Shown here in pieces: positions 1 to 8,318 of a stretch of 43,578 nt of DNA; the stretch's first letter is position 1; each line of letters starts with the position of its first letter. Source of the DNA: Candidatus Aenigmatarchaeota archaeon (GTDB lineage: Archaea; Aenigmatarchaeota; Aenigmatarchaeia; QMZP01; JAFGSV01); the NCBI GenBank assembly GCA_016934325.1, contig JAFGSV010000002.1, forward strand, positions 1-43,578, read 5' to 3'. The notes under the pieces were generated by a model. That model was not told the DNA's origin. It did no database searches and worked only from the letters and a program-made list of their open reading frames with translations. The position numbers and the translations under genes are program-made.

Positions 1-707
1 CCGCAGCCGCATTCCCAGCTGCCGCATCCCCTTCTGACCCTGATGGTGTTCAGCTTCGCGTTCTTGACGGCCTTCTCCAGCGCCGTCCTGTGCTCCTTGG
101 AAATCGCCGAGCCCACGCCCACGATACCGTTGCCGTTCCCCACGACCGCGACGGCGGACAGCTTGAACCTCCTGCCGGACTTGTGCATCCTCGCCGTCAT
201 CTTGGTGGCGGTCCTCCTGATGCCGCCGCCCTTGCCGGGGGAGCCCCCTATGTAGATGATCTCCTGCATTAGGTCCGGTATCAGCGCGTCTATGATTTCC
301 GGCTCGAGTATGAGATCGCCCTTCTCGAGTATCTCATCGAGGGTCTTGAACCTGCCGGCGAGGACATCGTTGCCGAGCTTGGTCTTGGGTATCCATTCCT
401 CTTCCTTCTCCCCGAAGGGCTTCCTGCCTTTCCTTCTGTCCCAGCCCGTCGAGGGTTCCTCCTTCGCGCCCTCGGTCCCTGCCTGGACGGCCTCGCCCCT
501 GACCTTCGCAACGACGTCCTCGACAGTCTCGGCCTCTTTCTCCTCGCCGCTGACGGACGATCCTTCTGCCTCCTGGGAACCAGTCTCCGATTCCTCGGGC
601 TGCTTCTGCTTCTCTTCAAGCGGCTTCTCCTTGGCGGCGCGCGCCCTCCCCTTCTTGTCATCGGGTTCCTTGGACGGTTCCGGCGCGGCTTCCTCGTGCT
701 TCGTCAT
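1..707 (-). CDS. rps5: Small ribosomal subunit protein uS5, 3' end cut by the window edge
   Basis: Read on the minus strand from ATG at 705-707; 235 codons are visible and the gene continues past base 1. The C-terminal half carries the uS5 core: a GGSPGKGGGIRRTATKMTAR stretch, then AVVGNGNGIVGVGSA and the archaeal RVRRGCGSWECGC segment. The core binds 16S rRNA helices near the decoding centre. The first ~95 residues are an acidic, low-complexity Glu/Lys/Pro/Ser extension not needed for the uS5 fold. The start ATG overlaps the TGA of bud32 as ATGA, so the two genes are probably translationally coupled. Confidence 0.93.
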   Translation of the reverse strand, partial: MTKHEEAAPEPSKEPDDKKGRARAAKEKPLEEKQKQPEESETGSQEAEGSSVSGEEKEAETVEDVVAKVRGEAVQAGTEGAKEEPSTGWDRRKGRKPFGEKEEEWIPKTKLGNDVLAGRFKTLDEILEKGDLILEPEIIDALIPDLMQEIIYIGGSPGKGGGIRRTATKMTARMHKSGRRFKLSAVAVVGNGNGIVGVGSAISKEHRTALEKAVKNAKLNTIRVRRGCGSWECGC

Positions 708-1315
708 TTGTATCTCCTTCTGCGCTCTATAGTCTCGAATCTTGTCATGACCTCGCGGGCATTTGAATATTTTTGTACGTATGTCTTTATAATGTTTTTC
801 CAGACCCTGGCCGATATACCGTAATGTGTCGACGTCAGGGCCTCAAGCAGCAGGAATAGGTCCGTCGCCTGGTCCTCCACCTTCCCCGACACCTTCCCCA
901 GCCCGAAATCTATGAGGAATATCTTCCCGTCCTTCAGCAGCATGTTGCTGGTGGTCAGGTCTCCGTGCACGATATCAGATGAATGCAGGGCGGCGACCAT
1001 AGTCCCTATCTTGCGGGCCGTCGCGTCCTGCTCCCGCACGCCCATGCCACCGAGGGCGTCCTTGACCCGGACGCCGTCTATGTAATCCATCTTTATCATG
1101 TGATCGTCAGTCAGCGCAGCGCAGGGGGTGTCGATGCCGCTGCGCCTGGCCTTGTCGAGCAGCCTGACCTCGAGCTTCGACCTCCTTCTCCGTATGGTCT
1201 CGTCAAGCTCGGGAATCCTGTAGCCCTTCTTCACCCTCTCCTTCACGAGGCTGCCTTCGGAGTCGAGGTACAGCACGGCCTCCGCGCCCCTCTGGATGAT
1301 CCTGCCCTTGGTCAT
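704..1315 (-). CDS. bud32: Bud32, KEOPS-complex atypical kinase/ATPase
   Basis: 203 residues, the usual size for a free-standing archaeal Bud32 (not fused to Kae1). The catalytic loop HGDLTTSNML is at 117-126 and the metal-binding DFG at 136-138. The C-terminus is basic (ERRRRYK), as in the family, where the tail contacts tRNA. Bud32 acts with Kae1, Cgi121 and Pcc1 in making t6A37 on ANN-decoding tRNAs. A TATA-like tttttaaaac element at about 1335-1343 lies 24 bases before the ATG, suggesting a leaderless transcript. The stop codon overlaps the start of uS5, so a tRNA modification gene is tied to a ribosomal protein gene. Confidence 0.93.
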   Translation of the reverse strand: MTKGRIIQRGAEAVLYLDSEGSLVKERVKKGYRIPELDETIRRRRSKLEVRLLDKARRSGIDTPCAALTDDHMIKMDYIDGVRVKDALGGMGVREQDATARKIGTMVAALHSSDIVHGDLTTSNMLLKDGKIFLIDFGLGKVSGKVEDQATDLFLLLEALTSTHYGISARVWKNIIKTYVQKYSNAREVMTRFETIERRRRYK

Positions 1316-1401
1316 GCACTTTATTATGGCCTTTGTTTTAAAAATCGGTGGCCCCTTCCCTCAGCATGGCCTCTGCCATGCCACGTTTGTGCGTTCCAGG
1401 C

Positions 1402-2016
1402 TCATCGATAGTTCTTGAGGCTCTTTCTGACCGGGGCTGACGGCAGAAGGAAGCCGTCCTGTCCAAACAAGGTCTTTTCATCCAGGAAAACTCTGTAGCC
1501 GTTTTTCGAGTAGAAATCAAGGGTCGGGCGGTATATGTGGGATAGCGCATTGACCTTCCATTCCCCGCCAGCTTCTGCGAGCTTGTCATAAGCGAAGTTT
1601 TCCAGATCCCTCAATAGCAGGCTGCCGATGCCCAAGCGCTGCTCCGATGGCTCCACATAGAGGTTGAATAATTCCGGGCCACGGCCCAGCAGTCCTTTCC
1701 CCGCTATATCGATTGCCCCTGACCCCACCGCCTTTCCGTCCTGGCCGAGCGCCACGAGATGCTTCTTGGAGCCGAATTGCATCTCCTTCTTCCATCGCTC
1801 TACGCGCTCCTGCCAATGCCGGGCGGCATGCTCGCTCGCCTTCCTCATCTCTCCCGCCAGGGGGCGCTCCGGGAGGATTTCAGGGTGGCCCAAGGACAGA
1901 GACGGGTCGAGCTTGATTTCCTCGGCCATCTTCGAATAGCATCGGGCGATTATGCCCACTATCTGCTTTCCGAACACGGCAGGGTCCTTGCGGTATTCCA
2001 TGATCTCGCATTGCAT
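1402..2016 (-). CDS. GNAT-family N-acetyltransferase
   Basis: 204 residues. The acetyl-CoA pyrophosphate-binding motif (Q/R-x-x-G-x-G) is visible as QRLGIGS at 126-132, preceded by the strand NLYVEPSE typical of GNAT motif A. The later HIYRPTLDFYSKNGYRVF segment matches motif B, where a Tyr is often the general acid. The substrate cannot be told from sequence. A TATA-like gtatataaatt at 2037-2047 lies about 27 bases before the ATG. The gene is a separate leftward unit, divergent from the surface-protein gene at 2152. Confidence 0.85.
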   Translation of the reverse strand: MQCEIMEYRKDPAVFGKQIVGIIARCYSKMAEEIKLDPSLSLGHPEILPERPLAGEMRKASEHAARHWQERVERWKKEMQFGSKKHLVALGQDGKAVGSGAIDIAGKGLLGRGPELFNLYVEPSEQRLGIGSLLLRDLENFAYDKLAEAGGEWKVNALSHIYRPTLDFYSKNGYRVFLDEKTLFGQDGFLLPSAPVRKSLKNYR

Positions 2017-2151
2017 AATCTGGAAATGGCTGTAAAAATTTATATACGCGAGGTCCTGGCGATTTCGGCGATCCGGCCGCCGCCACCTCCGGCGGAATCG
2101 CGGTTAAGAATAAAAAATTATCTGCCATTACTACATTGTGGAGTGGTCGCC

Positions 2152-2742
2152 ATGAGAGGAGCCTCTGTCTTATTCATCGCGCTGGGATCGCTGCTTCTGG
2201 CGTTCTCCCTGTCCGTGCCGCAATCTGCGGCGTACGTGGCGAGGGGGGAGCCGGAAGCTCTGCCGTCGGTCATAGTGAAGCCGAGGTTCCTGAACACGTA
2301 CCACGGAAGCCCCGTCGTGGGCGAATTGCTCATAATAACCGATGAACCGTCGACGTACAGCATCAGCATAACGGGCGTGCCAGCCGACTGGCTGGGCTAT
2401 TCCTCGAGCGTGCACGTCGATTCGCAGGAATCCGTGCTGTACATGATAAATCCAAGGGACAGCGGCGATTACTGGCTTTCCATCGAGGTGAGCGGCTCGG
2501 GAAGGGTCATTGAGCTTGAGCAGAGGCTTTGGGTTGGCAGGAGCCAGGCTAAACCCATGTCTGACGGCGGCGCTGCCGCAGGCGACGGAAACGGCGGGGG
2601 GCTCACCGGCATGTTCGCTTACTCCGGGCAGGACGTCGCGCTGCTCATATCGGCCGGCGTGTTCATCGCGGCCATCATCACCGTCTTCCTCGGTTTCAGA
2701 TTCTTCAAGGAGAACCTTTACCCGGGGACGCTGGCGGCGTGA
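2152..2742 (+). CDS. Secreted or membrane-anchored surface protein, 196 aa
   Basis: I do not recognise a family. Start chosen at ATG 2152 (MRGASVLF) because it begins a classic signal peptide (residues 1-27, ending SAA). The ectodomain looks all-beta (ITGVPADWLGY, SGDYWLSIEVSG), like an Ig-type or CARDB-type fold. A Gly-rich linker near 140-152 precedes a single TM helix at about 163-183 and a short cytoplasmic end. The next gene begins 38 bases later on the same strand and encodes a larger protein of the same architecture, so the two probably act together at the cell envelope. Confidence 0.75.
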   Translation: MRGASVLFIALGSLLLAFSLSVPQSAAYVARGEPEALPSVIVKPRFLNTYHGSPVVGELLIITDEPSTYSISITGVPADWLGYSSSVHVDSQESVLYMINPRDSGDYWLSIEVSGSGRVIELEQRLWVGRSQAKPMSDGGAAAGDGNGGGLTGMFAYSGQDVALLISAGVFIAAIITVFLGFRFFKENLYPGTLAA

Positions 2743-2751
2743 GGCGGAAGG

Positions 2752-2763
2752 TTTAAAAAATTT
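2752..2763 (+). promoter_or_regulatory. TATA element of the 702-aa-type surface gene
   Basis: The tttaaaaaattt tract lies in the 38-base gap after the stop at 2742 and is centred about 24 bases before ATG 2781. This fits archaeal TATA spacing for a leaderless mRNA and supports the ATG at 2781 over a TTG at 2772. There is no Shine-Dalgarno sequence in front of 2781. Confidence 0.6.
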
Positions 2764-2780
2764 ACTACCAATTGATAGAT

Positions 2781-4880
2781 ATGAACACCAAATGGATATT
2801 CCTGGCGCTGGTGCTGTTCGCGCTCACGGCGAGGCCCGTGGACGCTTATTACGGGGCGAACCTGCAGGTATCATCCGCATTGATCCAGTTCTGCCCGTGC
2901 GACATGGTGTCGAGCGACGAGATCTCCGTCAGGATATCGAACTACGGCAGCCACACGGACACATACTCGTTCTCCCTCGGGCTCCCGAAGGGATGGAGCG
3001 GTTTCATAAAGCCCAAGGTCACGCTGGCATCGGGGGAATCCGCCATCATCGACCCCGTCTGGGTCACCGCTCCCTGCGGGTCGGAGGCGGGCGAATTCAA
3101 GGTCACCGTGGCCGCCAAATCGGCGAGCTCTGGGAAGGAATACTCGGAAGATCTCGACATCACCGTCCTGTCCTGCTATGACGTCGGGATAGAGAGCGAG
3201 GGATACCTGCGCACGTGCAAGAACGAGGGCCTTGCGGCGGAGGTCACGATAGCTAACATGGGCAAGATGGACGACAAGTACATGATCTCGGCCTCGCCCG
3301 AATGGGTCATGGTGTCCCCCGCTTACGTGTCAATGGATGCCTGGGACTCGGAGACAGTCAGCCTGACCATCCTGCCGCCATCGGGGAGGATAGGCGTCGA
3401 GAACATAACGATAAGGGCGGAATCGGAGCTGTCGTATGCGGAGGCCGAAGAGGTCATCAAGCTGACCATCCAGCCATGCTACGTGTTCGAGGCGAGCGTC
3501 AGCCCGCCTTCAGACACCGTGTGCATAGGGTCTTCGTCCACTTACGTCCTGAACATAGACAACGTCGGCACCGAGAGCGACACGTACTCCATAGTCACCC
3601 CCAACTGGATCACCGCCGAGTTTGACTCCATCCGCATCGACAGCCAGTCGAGGGGGAGCGTGAGGCTGACGGCAGAGCCGACCACCAGGGGCAGGCTCGA
3701 TGTCGTCGCATCCGTCTCATCGAAGAAGCACCCTTCTTCCGTGGTCGACGCTGCCAGCACAATCAACGCCGTTGACTGCAGGTCGGTTGCCGTCTCTCTT
3801 TCCGGATCGAAGGAGGTATGCAAGGGAGATGGCGCCAGCTTCGTGGCCAGGGTGGAGAACACCGGAACGGTGGTCACCTCCTATCAGCTGAGCCCTTCCG
3901 TGGGTGAGCTTGACAGGACGAAGGTGGTCCTCGGCCCCGGCGATGTCCAGAACGTGATACTGAAGATTGACCAGACCACCAAGGTGGGCCCCCAGGCCGT
4001 CAGCGTCCTGGCGTACGACGGCAACGTGTCGGACGAGGATTCGACCACGCTGAATGTCCAGAACTGCTATGACGCCGTCCTTGAAGTCGTCCCGGAGGAG
4101 ACGGGGGCGTGCAAGGGCGATACTCTCACGATTGACGCTCATATCAAGAACGCGGGCGACCTCGAAGACGAATACACCCTGAAATACGGCGGGAAGGTCA
4201 GCGAGTTCGGGCTCGACAGCGGGGAGTCGCGCTCGGTCCAGGCCAAGGTCCCTGTGGATTATCTGTGGGGAAGCGACAACGAGGTCCTGTTCGTCCTGAA
4301 ATCCGCGAACGGGGTCCACATCGAGCAGCCCGCCTCGATCGAGGTGCTGAAGAAGTTAGACTGCTATTCCGTAGGGCTCAGCATCGTGAACGGTGATGAG
4401 CTGAAAGAGAAGGAGGCAAGCCTGGCCATAGGCTACGGCGTCGCGCTGGAGCTGGCCATTGAGAACAATGGGCTCAGGGCGGACAGCTATGACATAATCG
4501 TCGACGGTCCCGACTGGGCCTACATCAGCGAGGATTCTTTCTTCCTCACGCCCCTGCAGCGCGAGGAGCTGTATCTTTACCTTTCCCCGCCCTACGAGGC
4601 TGAGGAGAGGGAATACGCCATCACCGTCATCGCCAATTCGGACCTGGCGCTTTCAGGGGTCGAGATAAAGGCCACGGTCCAGAGGGAGCCATCGACAGGG
4701 CAAGTATCGGTGAACATAACCTCGGCGGAGAACGTCACGGATTTCTCATGGTTCCAGCCTTCGGGCCTCACCGGCCAGTTTCTGGGAGCCGAGGGGCTGT
4801 CGATCGAGGCCCTGAGCGTCGCGGCGATGGTCATTGCGGCGGCGGCGATCCTGGTGCTCAGGTTCGTCGTCTTCAAGTGA
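2781..4880 (+). CDS. Large surface protein with repeated CARDB/NEW3-like beta domains and a C-terminal TM anchor
   Basis: About 699 residues from ATG 2781 (MNTKWIFL). A signal peptide (cleavage near VDA-YY) is followed by about six repeats of roughly 95-105 residues. Each opens with a C-Y-x-V/A motif (SCYDVGIES, PCYVFEASV, NCYDAVLEV, DCYSVGLSI) and contains an N-x-G-x-x-x-D-x-Y sequence (NYGSHTDTYSF, NVGTESDTYSI, NAGDLEDEYTL, NNGLRADSYDI). This is the signature of CARDB/NEW3 (COG1470-type) domains of archaeal surface proteins. A TM helix at about 677-697 anchors the C-terminus. Paired cysteines in each repeat suggest disulfides outside the cell. Its binding partner or function is not evident. 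Confidence 0.85.
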   Translation: MNTKWIFLALVLFALTARPVDAYYGANLQVSSALIQFCPCDMVSSDEISVRISNYGSHTDTYSFSLGLPKGWSGFIKPKVTLASGESAIIDPVWVTAPCGSEAGEFKVTVAAKSASSGKEYSEDLDITVLSCYDVGIESEGYLRTCKNEGLAAEVTIANMGKMDDKYMISASPEWVMVSPAYVSMDAWDSETVSLTILPPSGRIGVENITIRAESELSYAEAEEVIKLTIQPCYVFEASVSPPSDTVCIGSSSTYVLNIDNVGTESDTYSIVTPNWITAEFDSIRIDSQSRGSVRLTAEPTTRGRLDVVASVSSKKHPSSVVDAASTINAVDCRSVAVSLSGSKEVCKGDGASFVARVENTGTVVTSYQLSPSVGELDRTKVVLGPGDVQNVILKIDQTTKVGPQAVSVLAYDGNVSDEDSTTLNVQNCYDAVLEVVPEETGACKGDTLTIDAHIKNAGDLEDEYTLKYGGKVSEFGLDSGESRSVQAKVPVDYLWGSDNEVLFVLKSANGVHIEQPASIEVLKKLDCYSVGLSIVNGDELKEKEASLAIGYGVALELAIENNGLRADSYDIIVDGPDWAYISEDSFFLTPLQREELYLYLSPPYEAEEREYAITVIANSDLALSGVEIKATVQREPSTGQVSVNITSAENVTDFSWFQPSGLTGQFLGAEGLSIEALSVAAMVIAAAAILVLRFVVFK

Positions 4881-5193
4881 TTTCTACGTGGTGCGCCGTG
4901 CGCACATCCCTTCCATGGGATATTAGAACCTATATGCCCGTTTCACGATAACAATATATACCAGGAAGTGAAATATTTATTACACTGATTTCCGATTGGG
5001 GGAAAGAACTAGACGCTTTGGATCGATTGGGGGATCGACTCGGAGCGCTTTGTACTTGGCAACCATTTCTAGTTGGACTTTTAATCATCAATAATTTCTA
5101 ATTAAACTTGCAAGAGGGGTTTAAAAAATATATCGCTACTCCATTATATAATTTCGAGTAGCACAAATAAAAAATCTAAGGGAGGGAAAGATT
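4881..5193 (+). promoter_or_regulatory. 313-base intergenic and leader region of ftsZ
   Basis: No ORF or RNA gene recognised. A strong TATA (gtttaaaaaatatat, 5119-5133) is followed by a perfect inverted repeat GCTACTC (5135-5141) / GAGTAGC (5156-5162) with 14 A/T-rich bases between. Then comes an A-rich spacer and a strong Shine-Dalgarno GGGAGGG (5180-5186), 7 bases before the ftsZ ATG. The expected transcription start (about 5150) falls within the inverted repeat, so the repeat may be an operator or a partly transcribed leader structure. The upstream part (4985-5045) has two gattggggg copies of unknown role. Confidence 0.6.
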
Positions 5194-6309
5194 ATGGAAT
5201 CGTTAGTACAACGCGTTTTCGAGAAGAGCTTGGCAGGCGAGGGAGAGCCTGTGGAAGCTCCACCTACACTCGAGGAGACCATCCAGGACGAGTTCGGACT
5301 GGACGTCAAGGAGGCCAGCATTCTGATAGTGGGCGCTGGCGGAGCGGGAAACAACATGGTGACGAGGCTGACCGACATGGGGATAAAGGGGGCCCAGACC
5401 GTGGTCATGAACACGGACGTCAAGCAGCTGTCCGTGAGCAGGGCCCAGAAGAAGCTGCTGCTCGGCAGGGAGATCACGAGGGGTCTCGGGGCAGGAGGAT
5501 ACCCGGAGGTCGGCAGGAAGGCGGCCGAGGAGTCCGAGAAGGACATCAAGAAGCTGCTGGAAGGCGTCGACATGGTCTACGCCCTGTCTGGCCTTGGAGG
5601 AGGGACAGGCACCGGAGCATTGCCCGTGCTGTCCAGGATGGCCAAGGAGATGGGGGCGATATCCATCGCCTGCGTGACCATGCCGTTCAAGATAGAGGGA
5701 GCAAGGATAAGGAAGGCGGAGGACGGGCTGCACCAGCTCAGGCAGGTGTGCGACACGGCCATAGTGATCGAGAACGACAAGCTGCTGAAGGTCGCAGGTG
5801 ACCTGCCGCTGCAGGAGGCGTTCGGCGTCGCAGATGAGCTGATAGCCACGACCGTCAAGGGAGTGACGGAGACCATCGCCACGCCATCCCTTGTGAACCT
5901 CGACTACGCCGACGTGAAGACCATAATGCATTCGGGCGGCGTCGCGGCCGTGGGGTTCGGGGAGTCCAACACGGCTGACAGGGCGGAGGAAGCCATAACG
6001 AAGGCCCTGACCAACCCGTTGCTGGAGGTCGACTACGCGGGAGGCAGCGGAGCCCTGGTACACATCACCGGAGGGAACGACCTGAAGCTCGACGAGACGA
6101 ACCTGATCGGGGAGTACGTCTCGAAGTTGCTGGACCCTGACGCCCAGGTGATATGGGGCGCGAGGATCGACCCGGAGTTCACGGGCAAGATCCGCGTGAT
6201 AACCATAATCACCGGCGTGAAGTCCCCCTACATACTGGGACCGGTGGCAATGGAGGAGGAGCGGAAGGGCTTCTCACGCGAGCTCGGCATACCGATGCTT
6301 CAGAGGTAA
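5194..6309 (+). CDS. ftsZ: Cell-division GTPase FtsZ
   Basis: 371 residues. The Rossmann-type N-terminal motif GAGGAGNN is at 47-54, the tubulin signature GGGTGTG at 135-141, and the T7 synergy loop NLDYADV at 235-241, with Asp residues for GTP hydrolysis of the neighbouring subunit. The protein polymerises into the division ring. The C-terminus is short (ELGIPMLQR), without a long disordered linker. An extension of ~40 residues precedes the GTPase domain, as in archaeal FtsZ. Start at ATG 5194, fixed by the GGGAGGG Shine-Dalgarno. The gene stands alone, with its own promoter and a GC-rich region after it. Confidence 0.97.
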   Translation: MESLVQRVFEKSLAGEGEPVEAPPTLEETIQDEFGLDVKEASILIVGAGGAGNNMVTRLTDMGIKGAQTVVMNTDVKQLSVSRAQKKLLLGREITRGLGAGGYPEVGRKAAEESEKDIKKLLEGVDMVYALSGLGGGTGTGALPVLSRMAKEMGAISIACVTMPFKIEGARIRKAEDGLHQLRQVCDTAIVIENDKLLKVAGDLPLQEAFGVADELIATTVKGVTETIATPSLVNLDYADVKTIMHSGGVAAVGFGESNTADRAEEAITKALTNPLLEVDYAGGSGALVHITGGNDLKLDETNLIGEYVSKLLDPDAQVIWGARIDPEFTGKIRVITIITGVKSPYILGPVAMEEERKGFSRELGIPMLQR

Positions 6310-6310
6310 C

Positions 6311-6393
6311 GGAGGGACCTCCCTTTCCCTCCCACCTTCCTTTATTCTTAGTCATTCCTAGGTCCGGCTCCGGCCGGCCCGGGGGCTTTTTTT
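6311..6393 (+). terminator. Candidate termination region after ftsZ
   Basis: Just past the ftsZ stop there is AGGGA-cc-TCCCT (6313-6324), then T/C-rich sequence (cctttattctta). Further on comes the GC palindrome CCGGCCGG (6370-6377) and a T7 run (6387-6393). The T7 run is also centred ~26 bases before ATG 6417, so it may serve instead as the promoter of the next gene. Confidence 0.35.
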
Positions 6394-6416
6394 AGGCCCA
6401 AGCGATAATATTCATA

Positions 6417-7040
6417 ATGGCGCACTTCATCCTGATTCACGGGGCATACGGCTCGCGCAACGAGAACTGGTTCCCATGGATAAGGCGCGAGCTCCACAGG
6501 CTTGGCCAGCACGTCCATACCCCGGAGTTCACGACGCCGGAGGGGCAGTGCCTTGACAGCTGGATGCGCTCGTTCAGGCATTGCCGCAGGTATATGAGGC
6601 CGGACACCGTGCTGATCGGCCACAGCCTGGGATGCGCCTTCATCCTGTCGCTCCTCGAGGGGCGGAAGAGGCCGGTCAGGGCGGCCTTCATGATTGCCGG
6701 GTTCATAGGGAAGCTGGGCATATCCGAGTTCGACGGCCTGAACACCACCTTCACCGATAAGGAGTTCGACTGGAGATCGATCCGCAAGAACTGCCTGAAG
6801 TTCAGGTTCTTCGCCAGCGCGAACGACCCTTACGTTCCCGTCGAGAAGGTCAGGCAGCTGGCCAAGTTCGTGAAGCGCAGGCCGCGCGTGATCAAGGACG
6901 CCGGCCACTTCAACGAGGAATGCAGGTTCATGCGGTTCGATGCCCTGCTCACGGAGATAAAGAGGCTGCTGGCAAAGGCCCGGGAGCCGAAATCCGCGGT
7001 TCCACGTAGCCGGAAGCCAAGGCGACGAACGCATCCGTAG
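6417..7040 (+). CDS. RBBP9/YdeN-like alpha/beta hydrolase
   Basis: 207 residues. Nucleophile elbow GHSLGC with Ser70; acid Asp137 in SANDPYVP; His164 in AGHFN. These form a complete Ser-Asp-His triad in the order of the RBBP9/YdeN serine hydrolases, which are ~185 residues long. The N-terminus FILIHGAYGS is the oxyanion strand. The extra basic tail (about 187-207, SRKPRRR) is encoded entirely within the overlap with the convergent gene at 6949-7659. The substrate is unknown. It is most likely a cytoplasmic esterase. Confidence 0.85.
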   Translation: MAHFILIHGAYGSRNENWFPWIRRELHRLGQHVHTPEFTTPEGQCLDSWMRSFRHCRRYMRPDTVLIGHSLGCAFILSLLEGRKRPVRAAFMIAGFIGKLGISEFDGLNTTFTDKEFDWRSIRKNCLKFRFFASANDPYVPVEKVRQLAKFVKRRPRVIKDAGHFNEECRFMRFDALLTEIKRLLAKAREPKSAVPRSRKPRRRTHP

Positions 7041-7659
7041 TTATTCCCACTCTCTCAATATACTGCCTTTCGAATTCGGTGTCCAGCTTCTTCAGCGGGC
7101 CTCTTGGGGAATAGAGGATCGCATCCTTTATGTGGATGGCCGAATTCGCATTCGGCCTGTACAGCTCGGTGAAATAATAGCTGAGGCACCTGCCGCCGCC
7201 ATAGCATCCGCACAGGAAGGCCCTTGACAGCCAATGAAGGTTCTCGGCCTCGTGTGGCCTCATGGGACTGGGGTCCCAGTTTCGCGTGAAGACGACGTAA
7301 TCCACCAGGCCGTCCTCGGCAAGCCCGCTCGATGCGAGCGCGTAAGAAGGGAAATCATCTATGAGTGCCACGGGCATGGCGCCGCTCGCGGACTCCGCCG
7401 CCGCCCTCATGTTCATCATCCCCCGCTTCTCGGCAGCATCTGGAAGGTCCAAGTGTATCGCCTCCACCATGCGGTAGAACGGATGCACCATCAGCAGGCC
7501 TTCCCCGTGCAAAGGCGATCGCTTCGCATGATGTTGTGCATGCTTTCGGCAAGCCTGCGTGAAGAAGATGAAATCATCCTCTCCCAAGGCATCGAACAGG
7601 TCCGGGTTTAGCCTCGCCTCCCTGGCAAGCTCCTGCAGGAACCTCAGCTCCCTTGGCAT
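6949..7659 (-). CDS. Conserved-looking protein of unknown function, 236 aa
   Basis: I do not recognise a family. It is soluble, with no signal peptide or TM. The centre is Gly/Cys-rich (FLCGCYGGGRCLSYYF), and there are scattered aromatic and His residues (MVHPFYRMVEAIHLD; NLHWLSRAF). A good TATA (ctatataaaacc, about 7677-7687) sits 24 bases before the ATG, supporting real expression and this start. Its last ~30 codons overlap, tail to tail, the last 30 codons of the hydrolase at 6417-7040. The overlap translation is Pro/Ala-rich, so the true C-terminal fold may end earlier. Confidence 0.7.
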   Translation of the reverse strand: MPRELRFLQELAREARLNPDLFDALGEDDFIFFTQACRKHAQHHAKRSPLHGEGLLMVHPFYRMVEAIHLDLPDAAEKRGMMNMRAAAESASGAMPVALIDDFPSYALASSGLAEDGLVDYVVFTRNWDPSPMRPHEAENLHWLSRAFLCGCYGGGRCLSYYFTELYRPNANSAIHIKDAILYSPRGPLKKLDTEFERQYIERVGITTDAFVALASGYVEPRISAPGPLPAASLSP

Positions 7660-7731
7660 AGTGAGTATTACCGGCAGGTTTTATATAGCGATGCATCGGC
7701 TTTCTCGAATGAAAAAAATGTGTGGATATGC

Positions 7732-8253
7732 TCAGTACATGTCCCTGTGGACGACCTCCCCCAGCACCCTCCTGTTCGTCCTCCTGGGCTGGGAGGCCGG
7801 GTATCCCATGGGTATCAGGGCCATGGGCCTGACATGCGTCGGCAGGACGAGGATCTCCCTCACCTTCTCGTCGTTGAAGGACCCTACCCAGCAGGTCCCT
7901 ATCCCCTTCTCGCACGCTGCGAGCATGAGGTTCTGGGAGGCGGCGGAGGTGTCCTGGATGGAATAGAGGCCCTTCCCCCTCTCGCCGTACGCCGCCGATA
8001 TGGTCCTCAGGTTGGAGCAAACGACAACTATGACGGGCGCCTGCGCTATGAAACCCTGCGCGTACGCGGCCTCGGCAAGCCGGGCCTTGGTTTCCTGCTT
8101 CCTCACGACGACGAACTCCCAGTCCTGGACGTTGCCGGCCGAAGGCGCATGGATGGCCGCGTCGAGGACCTCGTCAAGAACGGCATCCGGTATCTCGTCG
8201 GGCTTGTAGCTCCTCACGGATGCCCTGGACTTGATGCATTCTATCGTGTTCAT
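7732..8253 (-). CDS. Nitroreductase-family FMN oxidoreductase
   Basis: 173 residues from ATG 8253 (MNTIECIKSRASVRSYKPDEI). The start is chosen because the SRASVRSY FMN-phosphate motif belongs within the first 15 residues and a TATA (tttatttaatt, 8273-8284) lies ~26 bases upstream. Other family marks are APSAGNVQDWEFVVV, the DTSAASQNLMLAACEKGIGTCW helix and GYPASQP near the end. Such enzymes are homodimers that use NAD(P)H to reduce quinones, nitro compounds or flavins. The physiological substrate is not predictable. The product is cytoplasmic. Confidence 0.92.
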   Translation of the reverse strand: MNTIECIKSRASVRSYKPDEIPDAVLDEVLDAAIHAPSAGNVQDWEFVVVRKQETKARLAEAAYAQGFIAQAPVIVVVCSNLRTISAAYGERGKGLYSIQDTSAASQNLMLAACEKGIGTCWVGSFNDEKVREILVLPTHVRPMALIPMGYPASQPRRTNRRVLGEVVHRDMY

Positions 8254-8318
8254 GAATAATGATTGGGCCGCCAATTAAATAAAAACTTCACGCTCGTCGC
8301 CGTGCCGTGATTATGTAC

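Noticed and set aside
4985-5045. Tandem repeat or CRISPR-like signal from two gattggggg copies
   Set aside because: Only two short imperfect copies, no regular spacing and no cas genes. No CRISPR array was seen anywhere in the window.
5203-6063. 286-codon open frame antisense to ftsZ
   Set aside because: ftsZ is certain. This frame is a GC shadow without start or promoter.
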